Source of the DNA: Gammaproteobacteria bacterium
Lineage (GTDB): Bacteria > Pseudomonadota > Gammaproteobacteria > Chromatiales > Chromatiaceae
DNA length: 12,305 nt
Direction of reading: 5' to 3'
Assembly: GCA_020630035.1 (NCBI GenBank)
Contig: JAHDCB010000041.1
Coordinates: 1-12,305, forward strand
This document shows, piece by piece, positions 1 through 8,225 of this stretch (position 1 is the first letter of the stretch; every line of letters begins with the position of its first letter). The notes under the pieces are model-generated. The model saw only the letters and a program-made list of their open reading frames with translations. It did no database searches and had not been told where the DNA came from. The translations under genes were made by a program, and so were the position numbers.

Positions 1-33
1 CCGAAACGAATTTTATGTGCCCCAGCTATTACG

Positions 34-55
34 CCACATCAATTTGAATCACACC
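34..55 (+). repeat. 22-bp repeat, left copy (inverted partner at 12254-12275)
   Basis: The stretch starts CCACATCA and contains TTTGAATC and CACC. It matches the minus strand of 12254-12275 at 20 of 22 positions, and both differences are A/G transitions. Weaker similarity continues outward (AGCTATTACG here against AGCAAATCA there, with one indel), so the unit may be about 35 bp. The copy lies downstream of metZ in non-coding DNA, and the two copies point towards each other. A dispersed repeat or an insertion-sequence end remnant would explain this; I cannot name a family. Confidence 0.55.
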
Positions 56-99
56 TGCGGGGAAACCTTAGATTGACATACCTGCCAACCAGATAGATT

Positions 100-1299
100 T
101 CACACCAATCTGAGACCAGTTGCCAAATCCGCCTGGATATCCGTCATATCCTCCAATCCTACCGCAATCCGAACCAACCCCTCTTCAATCCCTGCCTCAG
201 CCCGCTGCTCATCTGTCCAGCGACCATGCGTCGTACTGGCAGGGTGCGTAATCGTCGTTTTGACATCGCCCAGATTCGCTGTGATCGACAACATACGCAC
301 CTGATCAATCACCCGCCAGGCAGCCTCCCGGCCACCACGCACCACAAAACTGACTATACCACCCGGCAACGCTTGTTGCGTCTGCGCCAACGCATATTGC
401 GGATGACCCGGTAACCCCGGATAGTTCACCTGTTCTACCGCAGGTTGTTGCGTCAGCCACTGCGCTAATTCTGCCGCTGCAGCGGCATGCGCCCGCATCC
501 GTAACGGCAAGGTCTCCAGACCCTTCAGAAAGATCCAGGCATTAAACGGGCTCATACAGGGGCCAGCGGTACGCATCGCCGGCGCCAACTTATCCTGCAC
601 CAGCGCTACCGAGCCAACAATCGCACCACCCAATGCTCGCCCTTGCCCATCCAAGTACTTGGTTGCCGAATGAATCACCAGATCCGCTCCTAACCGTAGC
701 GGTTGTTGCAATACCGGCGTACAAAAACAATTATCCACCACCAATAAGCTATTATGCGTATGCGCAATATCGGCCAGGGCACGGATATCGACAAGTTGCA
801 TCAACGGATTGGAAGGGGTTTCGACAAACAACAGCCGGGTGGTCGGCCGCATAGCAGTCGCCCAGGCATTCAGATCTGTCAGCTCGACATAATCCGTCTG
901 AATACCGAACCGGCTGAGGTAGTTGTCAAACAGTTGTGTGGTGCTGCCAAACAGGCTGCGCGAAGTCAGGATTCGGTCTCCGGCCTGCAACAGCCCGAGA
1001 CATAAGGTCAGAATGGCTGACATGCCAGAGGCAGTTGCCAAGCAGGCTTCGCCAGACTCTAATGCCGCCAGCCGCTGCTCAAATGCCTGTACGGTGGGAT
1101 TGGTAAACCGACCATAGATATTGCCCGGCTGCTCACCCGCAAAACGTGCGGCAGCTTCCGCTGCCGATGAAAACACAAAGCTGGAGGTCGCAAAGATCGG
1201 CTCAGCATGCTCACCTTCGGGTGTACGCTGATGCCCGGTACGAATGGCTCGGCTGGCCAGACCCTGACGATCATCAGGTGGCGGGAAGGATGAGGTCAT
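100..1299 (-). CDS. metZ: O-succinylhomoserine sulfhydrylase (MetZ)
   Basis: This is a PLP enzyme of the Cys/Met-metabolism family (399 aa). MetZ makes homocysteine directly from O-succinylhomoserine and sulfide, bypassing cystathionine, in cytoplasmic methionine synthesis. Visible motifs are YGRFTNPT (62-69), the SGM turn that binds PLP phosphate (91-93), the ETPSNP strand (160-165), the VVDN aspartate region (187-190) and SATKYLDGQGR with the PLP lysine at K214. The 'KYLDGQGR' form and the purF neighbour favour MetZ over MetB or MetC, though substrate choice cannot be proven from sequence. The start ATG overlaps the purF stop by 4 nt (ATGA), which implies translational coupling. The stop is TGA. 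No clear terminator is visible in the 99 bases that follow. Length and motifs look intact. Confidence 0.93.
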   Translation of the reverse strand: MTSSFPPPDDRQGLASRAIRTGHQRTPEGEHAEPIFATSSFVFSSAAEAAARFAGEQPGNIYGRFTNPTVQAFEQRLAALESGEACLATASGMSAILTLCLGLLQAGDRILTSRSLFGSTTQLFDNYLSRFGIQTDYVELTDLNAWATAMRPTTRLLFVETPSNPLMQLVDIRALADIAHTHNSLLVVDNCFCTPVLQQPLRLGADLVIHSATKYLDGQGRALGGAIVGSVALVQDKLAPAMRTAGPCMSPFNAWIFLKGLETLPLRMRAHAAAAAELAQWLTQQPAVEQVNYPGLPGHPQYALAQTQQALPGGIVSFVVRGGREAAWRVIDQVRMLSITANLGDVKTTITHPASTTHGRWTDEQRAEAGIEEGLVRIAVGLEDMTDIQADLATGLRLV

Positions 1300-2801
1300 A
1301 ACAGGTCGGTCAGGTGATTACCGCCGGTCTGGCTGGCCTGTGCGGTATCGTTACGTTCTGCCTGTAGTTGACTGAGATACGAAGGGGTCACATCTCCGGT
1401 CACATAGTCACCGTTAAAGACTGAGGTATCGAATCGATCGACACAGTCTTTACCTTTTTTCTGTACTGCCGCAATCAGATCATCCAGATCCTGATAAATG
1501 ATCGCATCCGCGCCAATCAACGCACCTACTTCACGTTCGGTACGGCCATACGCAATCAATTCATCCATCGCCGGCATATCAATACCGTATACGTTCGGAT
1601 GCCGTACCGCTGGCGCGGCTGAAGCAAAATAGACCTGCCGGGCACCTGACTCACGTGCCATGGTAATGATTTCCTGCGACGTGGTACCACGCACGATTGA
1701 GTCATCAACCAGCAATACTCGCTTATTGTGAAACTCTATATCAATCGGGTTCAGTTTCTGTCGTACTGATTTTTTGCGCCGGGTCTGCCCCGGCATGATG
1801 AAGGTCCGCCCGATGTAACGGTTTTTGATAAAGCCTTCAGCGTATGGCACCTGTAACGTTTCCGCCAATGTCATGGCACAGGTACGGCTGGTATCCGGTA
1901 TCGGAATAACGACATCAATCGCCTGATCCGATAATACACGGCGTACCTTATCTGCCAGACTGACCCCCATCCGTTGCCGTGCCTTGTGCACGAATACACC
2001 ATCCATGACCGAGTCAGGCCGGGCAAAATACACATATTCAAATAAACAGGGTGAATGCTGGGTATGCTGTGCACACTGCCGGGCAAAATGTTCCCCGGCA
2101 GCCGTCACAATCAGTGCCTCACCTGGTGCAATATCCCGCACCAGGGTAAAGCCGGATACAGACAGTGCGACGCTTTCCGATGCAACCATCCACTCCCGTC
2201 CGGCCTCGCCATCCCGCACACCATACACCAGCGGGCGAATACCATTCGGGTCACGAAATGCCACCATGCCATAACCGGCAATCAGGGCCACCACCGCATA
2301 ACCGCCACGACAACGCCGATGCACTGCCTGCACTGCCCGGAAGATGTCTTCTGCATTCACCGTGAGTTTGTCCGTCTGCGTCGACAACTCATGCGCAAAC
2401 ACATTCAGCAGGATTTCTGAATCGGATCCGGTATTGATGTGCCGCCGATCTTCTGCAAACAATGCCTGCCGTACCGGCTGCGCATTCGTCAGATTGCCAT
2501 TATGTGCCAACCCGATGCCATAAGGTGAATTCACATAAAACGGCTGTGCTTCGGTAGACGATGCACTCCCGGCGGTCGGATAACGCACATGGCCGATGCC
2601 GATATTACCGCACAACTGGCGCATGTGTTCTGCCCGAAAGACATCACGTGCCAGCCCGGCGCCCTTCCGCAGATGCAACCTGGCATACTCACAGGTCATG
2701 ATCCCTGCCGCATCCTGGCCACGATGCTGCAATACCTGCAGAGCATCATATAGTGCCTGGTTCACCGGTGTTTTGGCCACCATGCCCACTACACCACACA
2801 T
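1296..2801 (-). CDS. purF: Amidophosphoribosyltransferase (PurF)
   Basis: PurF catalyses the first committed step of purine synthesis: PRPP plus glutamine gives 5-phosphoribosylamine. The protein is 501 aa (E. coli about 505). The class II glutaminase domain comes first: the initiator Met is followed by the nucleophile Cys2, then RGQDAAG (27-33), GHVRYPTAG (70-78), NGNL (101-104) and GSDSE (125-129). The phosphoribosyltransferase domain follows with FIKNRYIGRTF (324-334) and the PRPP loop VLLVDDSIVRGTTS (362-375). Similarity to the E. coli enzyme continues to the C-terminus, and I see no iron-sulfur cysteine pattern of the Bacillus type. Its ATG directly abuts the cvpA stop (TAGATG). A GGAG sits 7 nt upstream inside the end of cvpA. 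metZ follows with a 4-nt overlap. Confidence 0.97.
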   Translation of the reverse strand: MCGVVGMVAKTPVNQALYDALQVLQHRGQDAAGIMTCEYARLHLRKGAGLARDVFRAEHMRQLCGNIGIGHVRYPTAGSASSTEAQPFYVNSPYGIGLAHNGNLTNAQPVRQALFAEDRRHINTGSDSEILLNVFAHELSTQTDKLTVNAEDIFRAVQAVHRRCRGGYAVVALIAGYGMVAFRDPNGIRPLVYGVRDGEAGREWMVASESVALSVSGFTLVRDIAPGEALIVTAAGEHFARQCAQHTQHSPCLFEYVYFARPDSVMDGVFVHKARQRMGVSLADKVRRVLSDQAIDVVIPIPDTSRTCAMTLAETLQVPYAEGFIKNRYIGRTFIMPGQTRRKKSVRQKLNPIDIEFHNKRVLLVDDSIVRGTTSQEIITMARESGARQVYFASAAPAVRHPNVYGIDMPAMDELIAYGRTEREVGALIGADAIIYQDLDDLIAAVQKKGKDCVDRFDTSVFNGDYVTGDVTPSYLSQLQAERNDTAQASQTGGNHLTDLL

Positions 2802-3323
2802 CTAACTGCTCCGGGCGGCGGCAGTTGCCTGATCCGCATACTGAAAATATTGCGCTATATCGTCCGGTAACCAGGCCTGTAGCCAGGCGGCCAGGTTCAC
2901 AAAATACGGCACCAGTTGTGATGCCTGCCACCAGGCTTCCTGCGGCATCACCGTCAGTCCGGCGAGAAGTGCCAGCACTGTATTCACCAACGCACCACGC
3001 GCTGCACCAAATAACATCCCGATAAACCGGTCAGTGCCAGACATTCCCGTGCGTTCTATCAGCTGAATCAGCAAGTAATTCACCATGCCGCCCAGCAACA
3101 GTGTCACCATCATCAACGCAGCAAATGCCAGGCCTAATCGCACGGTAGGCGAGCTGATCCAGGGCACAAACTGGAGCTCCAGATCGCGGAAAAACTGCCA
3201 GCTTATCCAGAATGCCAATATCCAGACGGCCAGTGAAAAGGCCTCACGCACAAAACCACGCGCCAGACTGATTAACGCAGAAACCGCGATAATCCCCAAT
3301 AACACATAATCTAACCAGGGCAT
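2802..3323 (-). CDS. cvpA: CvpA family inner-membrane protein
   Basis: This is a 173-aa hydrophobic protein (E. coli CvpA about 162 aa). The family was named for colicin V production and is linked to envelope stress resistance; its biochemical role is not settled. Four hydrophobic segments are visible, roughly at residues 3-21, 27-45, 63-89 and 101-126. SLARGFVREAFSL (19-31) between the first two is a family hallmark, and a polar, alanine-rich C-terminal tail follows. I chose the ATG at 3321-3323 (MPWLDYVLLG) because family members begin there and an AAGG ribosome binding site (3331-3334) lies 7 nt upstream. The longer frame from 3377 would run through the hairpin in front of the gene. The stop directly abuts purF, the usual partner of cvpA. 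Confidence 0.9.
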   Translation of the reverse strand: MPWLDYVLLGIIAVSALISLARGFVREAFSLAVWILAFWISWQFFRDLELQFVPWISSPTVRLGLAFAALMMVTLLLGGMVNYLLIQLIERTGMSGTDRFIGMLFGAARGALVNTVLALLAGLTVMPQEAWWQASQLVPYFVNLAAWLQAWLPDDIAQYFQYADQATAAARSS

Positions 3324-3334
3324 GAAAAAACCTT

Positions 3335-3369
3335 GTTTCCGGAAACACCCCGCCGCTTGCGGCGGGGTG
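3335..3369 (-). terminator. GC-rich hairpin plus adjoining palindrome upstream of cvpA (terminator/attenuator-like)
   Basis: In the 85 nt between the folC stop and cvpA, 3346-3356 is perfectly complementary to 3359-3369, giving a GC-rich stem of about 10-11 bp with a tight loop. It is directly followed, in the transcription direction, by the perfect palindrome GTTTCCGGAAAC (3335-3346), which shares one base with the stem. A run of six T (3330-3325 on the minus strand) ends one base before the cvpA ATG. A classical terminator has its T-run right after the stem. Here only TTT follows directly, so termination may be partial. It could separate trp-accD-folC expression from cvpA-purF-metZ, or protect or process the mRNA. 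Confidence 0.5.
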
Positions 3370-3387
3370 GTCAGCACAATGGGGGCG

Positions 3388-3399
3388 AGGTTGCAACCT
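3388..3399. repeat. 12-bp perfect palindrome after folC
   Basis: AGGTTGCAACCT reads the same on both strands. It lies 10 nt beyond the folC stop, in the same spacer as the hairpin before cvpA. A dimeric regulator could bind such a site, but no sequence match to a named operator (for example the PurR box) was recognised, so its role is unknown. Confidence 0.35.
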
Positions 3400-3408
3400 G
3401 CCGACGAT

Positions 3409-4689
3409 TTAAATTTGATTCTGCTGCAGCCAGCCTTGTGCCGCTGCTACTGTCACAAAGGAGCCGAATACCAGTACCAGATCGTCCGGTTCGCTGTGCT
3501 GGTCAGCCAGGGCAAATCCTGTCGCTGGCTCACCGCACAAGGTAACTGATTCAGCTGGTATCACAGACTGCGCTGTCTGTTGCAAACAATCTGCACTCGC
3601 ACCCCGGGCTGTAGCACTCAAATCCAGCAGATACCAGTGATCTATCCGTTGCGCGATCGCCTGAAACAAGTCGGTGCTGACCTTATCCTGCAACAAGCCG
3701 ACCACAGCGCGTACCTGACCTGCCACAAAATAATCCCCGAGCTGATCAGCCAGCCCGGCGACCGCCTGCGGATTGTGGGCTACATCCAGTATCCAGCGGG
3801 CTCGCCGCTGCTGGATTTCAAACCGTCCGGGAATCCGGACCGTGAGTAACCCCTGACGGATTGCCTGCTGATCAACCGGGTAACGATCATGCAGACAGGT
3901 CAGTACCCGCAATACTGCAGCAGCATTCTGTAACTGGATACTGCCGCGCAGATTGGGCAGGGGTAAGGCGCGCCGATGCAGCTCAGTCGATTGCCAGCTC
4001 CAATCTTGTGCCGTCACCTGATAACGGTAATCATGGCCCAGGCGCAACAACTCAGCGCCAACTTGGCGTGCTGTGGTTGCAATACTCTCCGGCATCTGCG
4101 GGGCCGCGTACACGACAAGGCGGCCCTGGCGCATAATGCCCGCCTTTTCTGCCCCGATCGCTTCCAGCGTATCCCCCAGCCAGTCGGTATGATCCAGCCC
4201 GATACCGGTAATCAGCGCCACATCCGCGTCGATGATGTTGACCGCATCCAGCCGCCCACCCAGCCCGACCTCCAACAGCGCAATATCTAACTGGTGTTGC
4301 TGCAACACCACCAATGCCGCCAGGGTGCCATATTCAAAATAAGTCAGGGGCGTCGCATCACGCGCCTGTTCTACCGCCGCAAATGCGGCACACAATGCCG
4401 CATCAGTGACTGGCTGACCGAGGATGGCAACACGTTCGTTATAACGTAATAAATGCGGTGAGGTATAGGCGCCAACCCGATAACCCGCTGCCTGCAGAAT
4501 CGCCTGTAACAAGGCAACGCTTGATCCCTTGCCATTAGTCCCGGCAATCGTAATAACCTGACGTGCCGGAGCAGGTGTACCCAACGCCTGCCAGACCTGA
4601 CGTACTCGGGTCAGCCCTAGCTCTATGTTCTGCGGATGTTGTGCCGCGATATAGGCCAGCCAGCCGGTAAGATCAGACGGGAGGGGCAC
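3409..4689 (-). CDS. folC: Bifunctional folylpolyglutamate synthase / dihydrofolate synthase (FolC)
   Basis: FolC is a cytoplasmic Mur-ligase-type ATPase that joins glutamate to dihydropteroate and extends the polyglutamate tail of folates. With the GTG start at 4687-4689 it has 426 aa (E. coli about 422). Motifs in order are the P-loop GTNGKGS (50-56), TSPHL, the EVGLGGRLDAVN strand, IGLDHTDWLG, AEKAGI (Mur-ligase central domain), PGRFE and LDVAHNP leading into the C-terminal domain. I chose the GTG because the protein then begins at VPLPSDLTGWL, as family members do. The open frame continues to 4830, but that extension lies wholly inside accD and is not family-like. The gene overlaps accD by 17 nt, and no strong ribosome binding site is visible, which suggests coupling to accD translation. 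Confidence 0.92.
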   Translation of the reverse strand: MPLPSDLTGWLAYIAAQHPQNIELGLTRVRQVWQALGTPAPARQVITIAGTNGKGSSVALLQAILQAAGYRVGAYTSPHLLRYNERVAILGQPVTDAALCAAFAAVEQARDATPLTYFEYGTLAALVVLQQHQLDIALLEVGLGGRLDAVNIIDADVALITGIGLDHTDWLGDTLEAIGAEKAGIMRQGRLVVYAAPQMPESIATTARQVGAELLRLGHDYRYQVTAQDWSWQSTELHRRALPLPNLRGSIQLQNAAAVLRVLTCLHDRYPVDQQAIRQGLLTVRIPGRFEIQQRRARWILDVAHNPQAVAGLADQLGDYFVAGQVRAVVGLLQDKVSTDLFQAIAQRIDHWYLLDLSATARGASADCLQQTAQSVIPAESVTLCGEPATGFALADQHSEPDDLVLVFGSFVTVAAAQGWLQQNQI

Positions 4690-5536
4690 GATGGCACAAA
4701 ATACTAAGACTGGTGGCCAACTGATCACGCAGTTGACGACGATCAATAATCTGATCAATCGCGCCCTTTTCCAGCAGAAACTCACTGCGCTGGAAGCCTT
4801 CGGGTAGTTTTTCGCGCACGGTCTGTTCAATCACCCGTGGCCCGGCAAAACCAATCAGGGCATTCGGCTCGGCAATATTCAGATCGCCCAGCATCGCCAG
4901 GCTGGCGGAAACTCCACCCATCGTCGGATCGGTCATCACAGAAACAAACGGCAAGCCCTGCTGTGCCAGTTGATTCAGCGCCGCAGAAGTCTTCGCCATC
5001 TGCATCAGCGAAAACAATGACTCCTGCATCCGGGCACCACCACTCGCGGCAAAACAAACCAGCGGACAACGCTGCTCAATTGCCGCCTGTACCCCCAGTA
5101 CAAAGCGTTCGCCAACGACCGAGCCCATGGATCCCCCCATGAATTTAAACTCGAACGCTGCCGCCACAATCGCCTGTGCCTTCAGCTTGCCTTTTAACAC
5201 GACCAAAGCATCATTTTCACCGGTCGTTTTTTGTGCTGCTGTCAGCCGGTCTTTATATTTTTTGCTATCCCTGAATTTGAGTGGATCACCAGATCGGATG
5301 TCTGCACCCAGCTCTTCGCGTGGTTCAGGGTCCAGAAATAAATCCAGACGACGGCGTGCACCAATCCGATTATGGTAATCACACTTCGGGCACACATCAT
5401 GATTACGTTCTAATTCAGCCCGGTACAGCACCGCACCACAACCCGGGCATTTCGTCCACAGACCCTGTGGAACCGTTTTCCTGGAGCCGCCTTCAGTCCG
5501 AATACGGCCCGGCAACAAATTTTCAAACCAGCTCAT
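4673..5536 (-). CDS. accD: Acetyl-CoA carboxylase carboxyltransferase subunit beta (AccD)
   Basis: AccD pairs with AccA to move the carboxyl group from biotin to acetyl-CoA, giving malonyl-CoA for fatty acid synthesis. The protein is 287 aa, a little shorter than E. coli AccD (about 304 aa). The four-Cys zinc ribbon is complete: C30, C33, C49 and C52. The crotonase-like core follows, with the GGSMGSVVGER loop, AASGGARMQE, MTDPTMGGVSAS and IGFAGPRVIEQT, which form the acyl-CoA pocket and oxyanion-hole region. It begins MSWFENLLPG, typical of the family. The gene starts 54 nt after trpA and runs 17 nt into folC. Its ribosome binding site is weak. A possible own promoter lies at the trpA end (5566-5594). 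AccD is also known to bind its own mRNA in E. coli; whether it does so here is unknown. Confidence 0.96.
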   Translation of the reverse strand: MSWFENLLPGRIRTEGGSRKTVPQGLWTKCPGCGAVLYRAELERNHDVCPKCDYHNRIGARRRLDLFLDPEPREELGADIRSGDPLKFRDSKKYKDRLTAAQKTTGENDALVVLKGKLKAQAIVAAAFEFKFMGGSMGSVVGERFVLGVQAAIEQRCPLVCFAASGGARMQESLFSLMQMAKTSAALNQLAQQGLPFVSVMTDPTMGGVSASLAMLGDLNIAEPNALIGFAGPRVIEQTVREKLPEGFQRSEFLLEKGAIDQIIDRRQLRDQLATSLSILCHRAPPV

Positions 5537-5565
5537 AAAGTTTCAACACAAATGAATCAAATTAA

Positions 5566-5594
5566 ATCGTAGGTGAGGTATTTTCCAGCATCAA
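5566..5594 (-). promoter_or_regulatory. Candidate promoter for accD-folC
   Basis: On the minus strand TTGATG (5589-5594) and TACGAT (5566-5571) are separated by exactly 17 nt, each matching 4 of 6 sigma70 consensus bases. The -35 overlaps the trpA stop codon. A promoter here would let the essential accD be expressed when trp transcription is low. The match is only moderate and chance is not excluded. Confidence 0.33.
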
Positions 5595-6403
5595 GGATCC
5601 GAGCTATCAATCGCGGTACGCAACTCCGCCAGAAAGGCGCCCGCCAGCGTCGGGATCTGATCCGGCTGATCAGCACAATCTGCGATACGAGCCACCAGCG
5701 CACTGCCCACCACCACCGCATCTGCGATGGCAGCCATCGCCCGGGCAGTCGCCGCATCCCGGATGCCAAATCCAACTCCTACCGGCAGTTCAGTCTGCGC
5801 CCGGATTTCGCGCAGCTTCGCCGCCACACTCGCGGTATCCAGATGCGCTGCGCCGGTAACTCCTTTCAGCGAAACGTAATATACAAAGCCCCGAGCCACT
5901 CGGGTGATCTGTGCAATGCGCGCTGAGGTTGTGGTTGGCGCCAGCAAAAAGATCGAGTCAATTGCCTGTTGTTGCAGACAATCGGTCAATTCTGTGCAGG
6001 CCTCTGGTGGACTGTCCACCATCAGTACCCCATCCACGCCAGCCTGCTGCGCTCTTGCGGCAAACGCCGCATAGCCCATCGCTTCCAGCGGATTGAGATA
6101 CCCCATCAACACAATCGGCGTGGTACTGTCAGTCTGACGAAACTCTGCCACCATCGCCAATACCCGCGTCAGCGAAACACCATGCGCTAGGGCACGTTCG
6201 CTGGCAAGCTGAATCACCGGGCCATCTGCCATCGGGTCAGAAAACGGCACACCTAATTCAATGATATCCGCACCCTGCGCAACCAACGTGTGCAACAACG
6301 GCACTGTTACATCAGGCTGCGGATCGCCCGCCGTCACAAACGGAATCAACGCGGTCTTACTCCGGGCACGTAACGTCGCAAAACAAGCTGCAATACGACT
6401 CAT
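5591..6403 (-). CDS. trpA: Tryptophan synthase alpha chain (TrpA)
   Basis: TrpA is a TIM-barrel enzyme that cleaves indole-3-glycerol phosphate to indole and glyceraldehyde 3-phosphate; indole is passed through a tunnel to TrpB. Length is 270 aa (E. coli 268). Both catalytic residues sit at their standard positions: E49 in IIELGVPFSDP and D60 in PMADGPVIQ. Further signatures are PIVLMGYLNP, GVDGVLMVDSPPEA, the LLAPTTT loop, YYVSLKGVTGA and the phosphate-binding GVGFGI followed by VVGSALV. The ATG overlaps the trpB stop by 4 nt (ATGA), and a GGAGG-type ribosome binding site lies 7 nt upstream within trpB. Such tight coupling fits the need for equal amounts of the alpha and beta chains. accD follows 54 nt downstream. 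Confidence 0.97.
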   Translation of the reverse strand: MSRIAACFATLRARSKTALIPFVTAGDPQPDVTVPLLHTLVAQGADIIELGVPFSDPMADGPVIQLASERALAHGVSLTRVLAMVAEFRQTDSTTPIVLMGYLNPLEAMGYAAFAARAQQAGVDGVLMVDSPPEACTELTDCLQQQAIDSIFLLAPTTTSARIAQITRVARGFVYYVSLKGVTGAAHLDTASVAAKLREIRAQTELPVGVGFGIRDAATARAMAAIADAVVVGSALVARIADCADQPDQIPTLAGAFLAELRTAIDSSDP

Positions 6404-7596
6404 CCTGCATCCTCCGCCAGAGCAGTCACCGTGGCCATGTCTTTGTCACCCCGGCCGGACAGGTTGATCAGGATCGCCTGTGCCGGAGTCAATTGTGGTG
6501 CCAATTGCGACGCATACGCAATCGCGTGACTGGATTCCAGGGCTGGAATAATCCCTTCTGAACGGGTCAGGCAGTAAAAGGCCTCCAGTGCCTGATCATC
6601 CGTGACCGCCACATAGGTCGCCCGCTGAGTATCCTTCAACCAAGCATGTTCCGGGCCAACACCCGGATAATCCAGGCCAGCCGAGATTGAGTGCGTGGCA
6701 ATAATCTGGCCATCCGCATCTTCCATCAGATAGGTGCGATTACCGTGCAACACCCCGGGCTTACCTGCATTCAGAGGTGCCGCATGCATCCCGGAATCCA
6801 GCCCGTTCCCGGCCGCTTCCACACCATACAACGCTACATCCTCATCCGCCAGAAACGGATGAAACAGGCCGATCGCATTCGAGCCACCACCAACACAGGC
6901 CACCAGTGCATCCGGTAACTGACCCGTCAGTGTCAGAAACTGTGCACGAGCTTCCCGTCCGACCACCGATTGGAAATCACGCACCATCATCGGATAAGGG
7001 TGCGGGCCGGCCACAGTACCGATGATATAAAACGTATTGTCCACCTGCGTGACCCAGTCACGCATGGCTTCATTCAGCGCATCCTTCAGTGTCTTCGAGC
7101 CGGATGCAACTGAGCGCACTTCAGCACCCAATAACTGCATCCGCTGCACATTCGGCTGCTGACGCGCAATATCGACCTCACCCATAAAGACGACACATTC
7201 CAGCCCCAGGCGCGCAGCAACCGTTGCGGTCGCCACACCATGCTGACCGGCACCGGTTTCGGCAATAATCCGGGTCTTACCCATGCGCTTCGCCAACAGT
7301 GCCTGACCAATCGCACTGTTAATCTTATGCGCCCCGGTATGGTTCAGATCCTCACGCTTAAAATAGAGCTGCGCACCGCCCAACTCGCGGCTAAGTCGCT
7401 CGGCATGATAGATCGGCGACGGGCGGCCAACATAATGCTGCAGATCAGCATCCAGCTCTGCCAGAAATGCCGGATCCTGCCGTGCCTGCGCATACGCCTC
7501 GCGTAACTGCGCAATCGGCTCCATCAGGGTCTCCGCCACAAAGGTGCCGCCATACCGACCAAAATGGCCAAGCTCGTCCGGCAAATCCGCACTCAT
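6400..7596 (-). CDS. trpB: Tryptophan synthase beta chain (TrpB)
   Basis: TrpB is the PLP subunit of the alpha2-beta2 complex and condenses indole with serine to tryptophan. Length is 398 aa, normal for the TrpB1 type. It begins with FGRYGGTFVAETLM (12-25), the segment that marks the alpha-partnered form. The PLP lysine is K91 in HTGAHKINSAIGQ; ETGAGQHG (113-120) holds the serine-carboxylate region, GPHPYPMMVRDFQ (197-209) follows, the phosphate-binding loop GGGSNAIG is at 236-243, and SAGLDYPGVGPEH and SGRGDKDM come towards the C-terminus. All key residues are present. The ATG shares one base with the trpF stop (TAATG). A GGAG lies about 10 nt upstream. trpA follows with a 4-nt overlap. Confidence 0.98.
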   Translation of the reverse strand: MSADLPDELGHFGRYGGTFVAETLMEPIAQLREAYAQARQDPAFLAELDADLQHYVGRPSPIYHAERLSRELGGAQLYFKREDLNHTGAHKINSAIGQALLAKRMGKTRIIAETGAGQHGVATATVAARLGLECVVFMGEVDIARQQPNVQRMQLLGAEVRSVASGSKTLKDALNEAMRDWVTQVDNTFYIIGTVAGPHPYPMMVRDFQSVVGREARAQFLTLTGQLPDALVACVGGGSNAIGLFHPFLADEDVALYGVEAAGNGLDSGMHAAPLNAGKPGVLHGNRTYLMEDADGQIIATHSISAGLDYPGVGPEHAWLKDTQRATYVAVTDDQALEAFYCLTRSEGIIPALESSHAIAYASQLAPQLTPAQAILINLSGRGDKDMATVTALAEDAG

Positions 7597-8225
7597 TACA
7601 TCTTATCTCCACAACGTACCTGGGCCACAAAATCAGCGATCTTTACCGCATCCTTCACACCTGGCGCCGATTCCACCCCACCACTGACATCCACCGCATA
7701 CGGACGCACCTGACACACTGCCTGAGCCACATTGCCCGGATGCAGACCACCTGCCAGAATTACCGGCTGCACCAGCGTCGTCGGCACCAGCGACCAGTCA
7801 AACGCAACACCAGTGCCACCCGGTACGCCCGGTCGATACGTATCTAACAATAAGGCACGTGCTGCCGCAAACGAACTGCCGACCAGGTTCCAGTCAGTAT
7901 CAGCGCGTACCCGAACCGCCTTCAACCAGGGTGACTGTACAGCAGCACAGGCCGCCGCCGACTCATCTCCGTGCAATTGCACACAATCCAGCCGGGCCTG
8001 TGCCACAATCTGCTGCATCTGTGCCGGCGGCAAATCAACAAATAAACCGACTGTAGTCACAAAGGGCGGTAACGCTGCAATAATCACCGCTGCCTGTTCC
8101 GGTGACACGTAACGTAGGCTCGGTGGATAAAACACAAAACCCAGCGCATCCACACCCTGTTCTACTGCGGCGAGGGCATCTTCGGTGCGGGTTATGCCGC
8201 AAATCTTAATTCGGGTATGCCGCAC
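7596..8225 (-). CDS. trpF: Phosphoribosylanthranilate isomerase (TrpF)
   Basis: TrpF is a monofunctional TIM-barrel isomerase that turns N-(5-phosphoribosyl)anthranilate into CdRP in tryptophan synthesis. Length is 209 aa. The catalytic pair is present: Cys9 in KICGIT and Asp128 in LLLDTY. Other signatures are VQLHG (82-86), GGTG (136-139) and LAGGL (157-161). The phosphate-binding segment near the end reads VDVSGGVE where I expect VDVSSGVE, a mild Ser-to-Gly change. The start is GTG at 8223-8225: an in-frame stop lies four codons upstream, so no longer start exists. The trpF stop overlaps the trpB start by one base. No Trp-rich leader peptide or attenuator was seen in the short space before it, so regulation of the operon is unclear. 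Confidence 0.95.
   Translation of the reverse strand: MRHTRIKICGITRTEDALAAVEQGVDALGFVFYPPSLRYVSPEQAAVIIAALPPFVTTVGLFVDLPPAQMQQIVAQARLDCVQLHGDESAAACAAVQSPWLKAVRVRADTDWNLVGSSFAAARALLLDTYRPGVPGGTGVAFDWSLVPTTLVQPVILAGGLHPGNVAQAVCQVRPYAVDVSGGVESAPGVKDAVKIADFVAQVRCGDKM

Noticed and set aside
73..101. TTGACA at 73-78 on the plus strand as a promoter into the metZ region
   Set aside because: No -10 sequence at suitable spacing was seen, and it would run antisense into metZ.
3324..3377. Longer CvpA start at 3375-3377
   Set aside because: The extra 18 residues are encoded by the GC-rich hairpin and T-run, and CvpA homologues start at MPW/MNW followed by the first membrane segment.
4690..4830. N-terminal extension of the FolC frame to an upstream ATG
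   Set aside because: It lies wholly within accD in another frame and would add 47 residues not found in the family; the GTG at 4687-4689 gives the expected length.
4837..5142. Plus-strand open frames opposite accD, trp, purF and proB genes
   Set aside because: They are Pro/Arg/His/Ser-rich shadows of well-supported minus-strand genes, without ribosome binding sites or recognisable domains.
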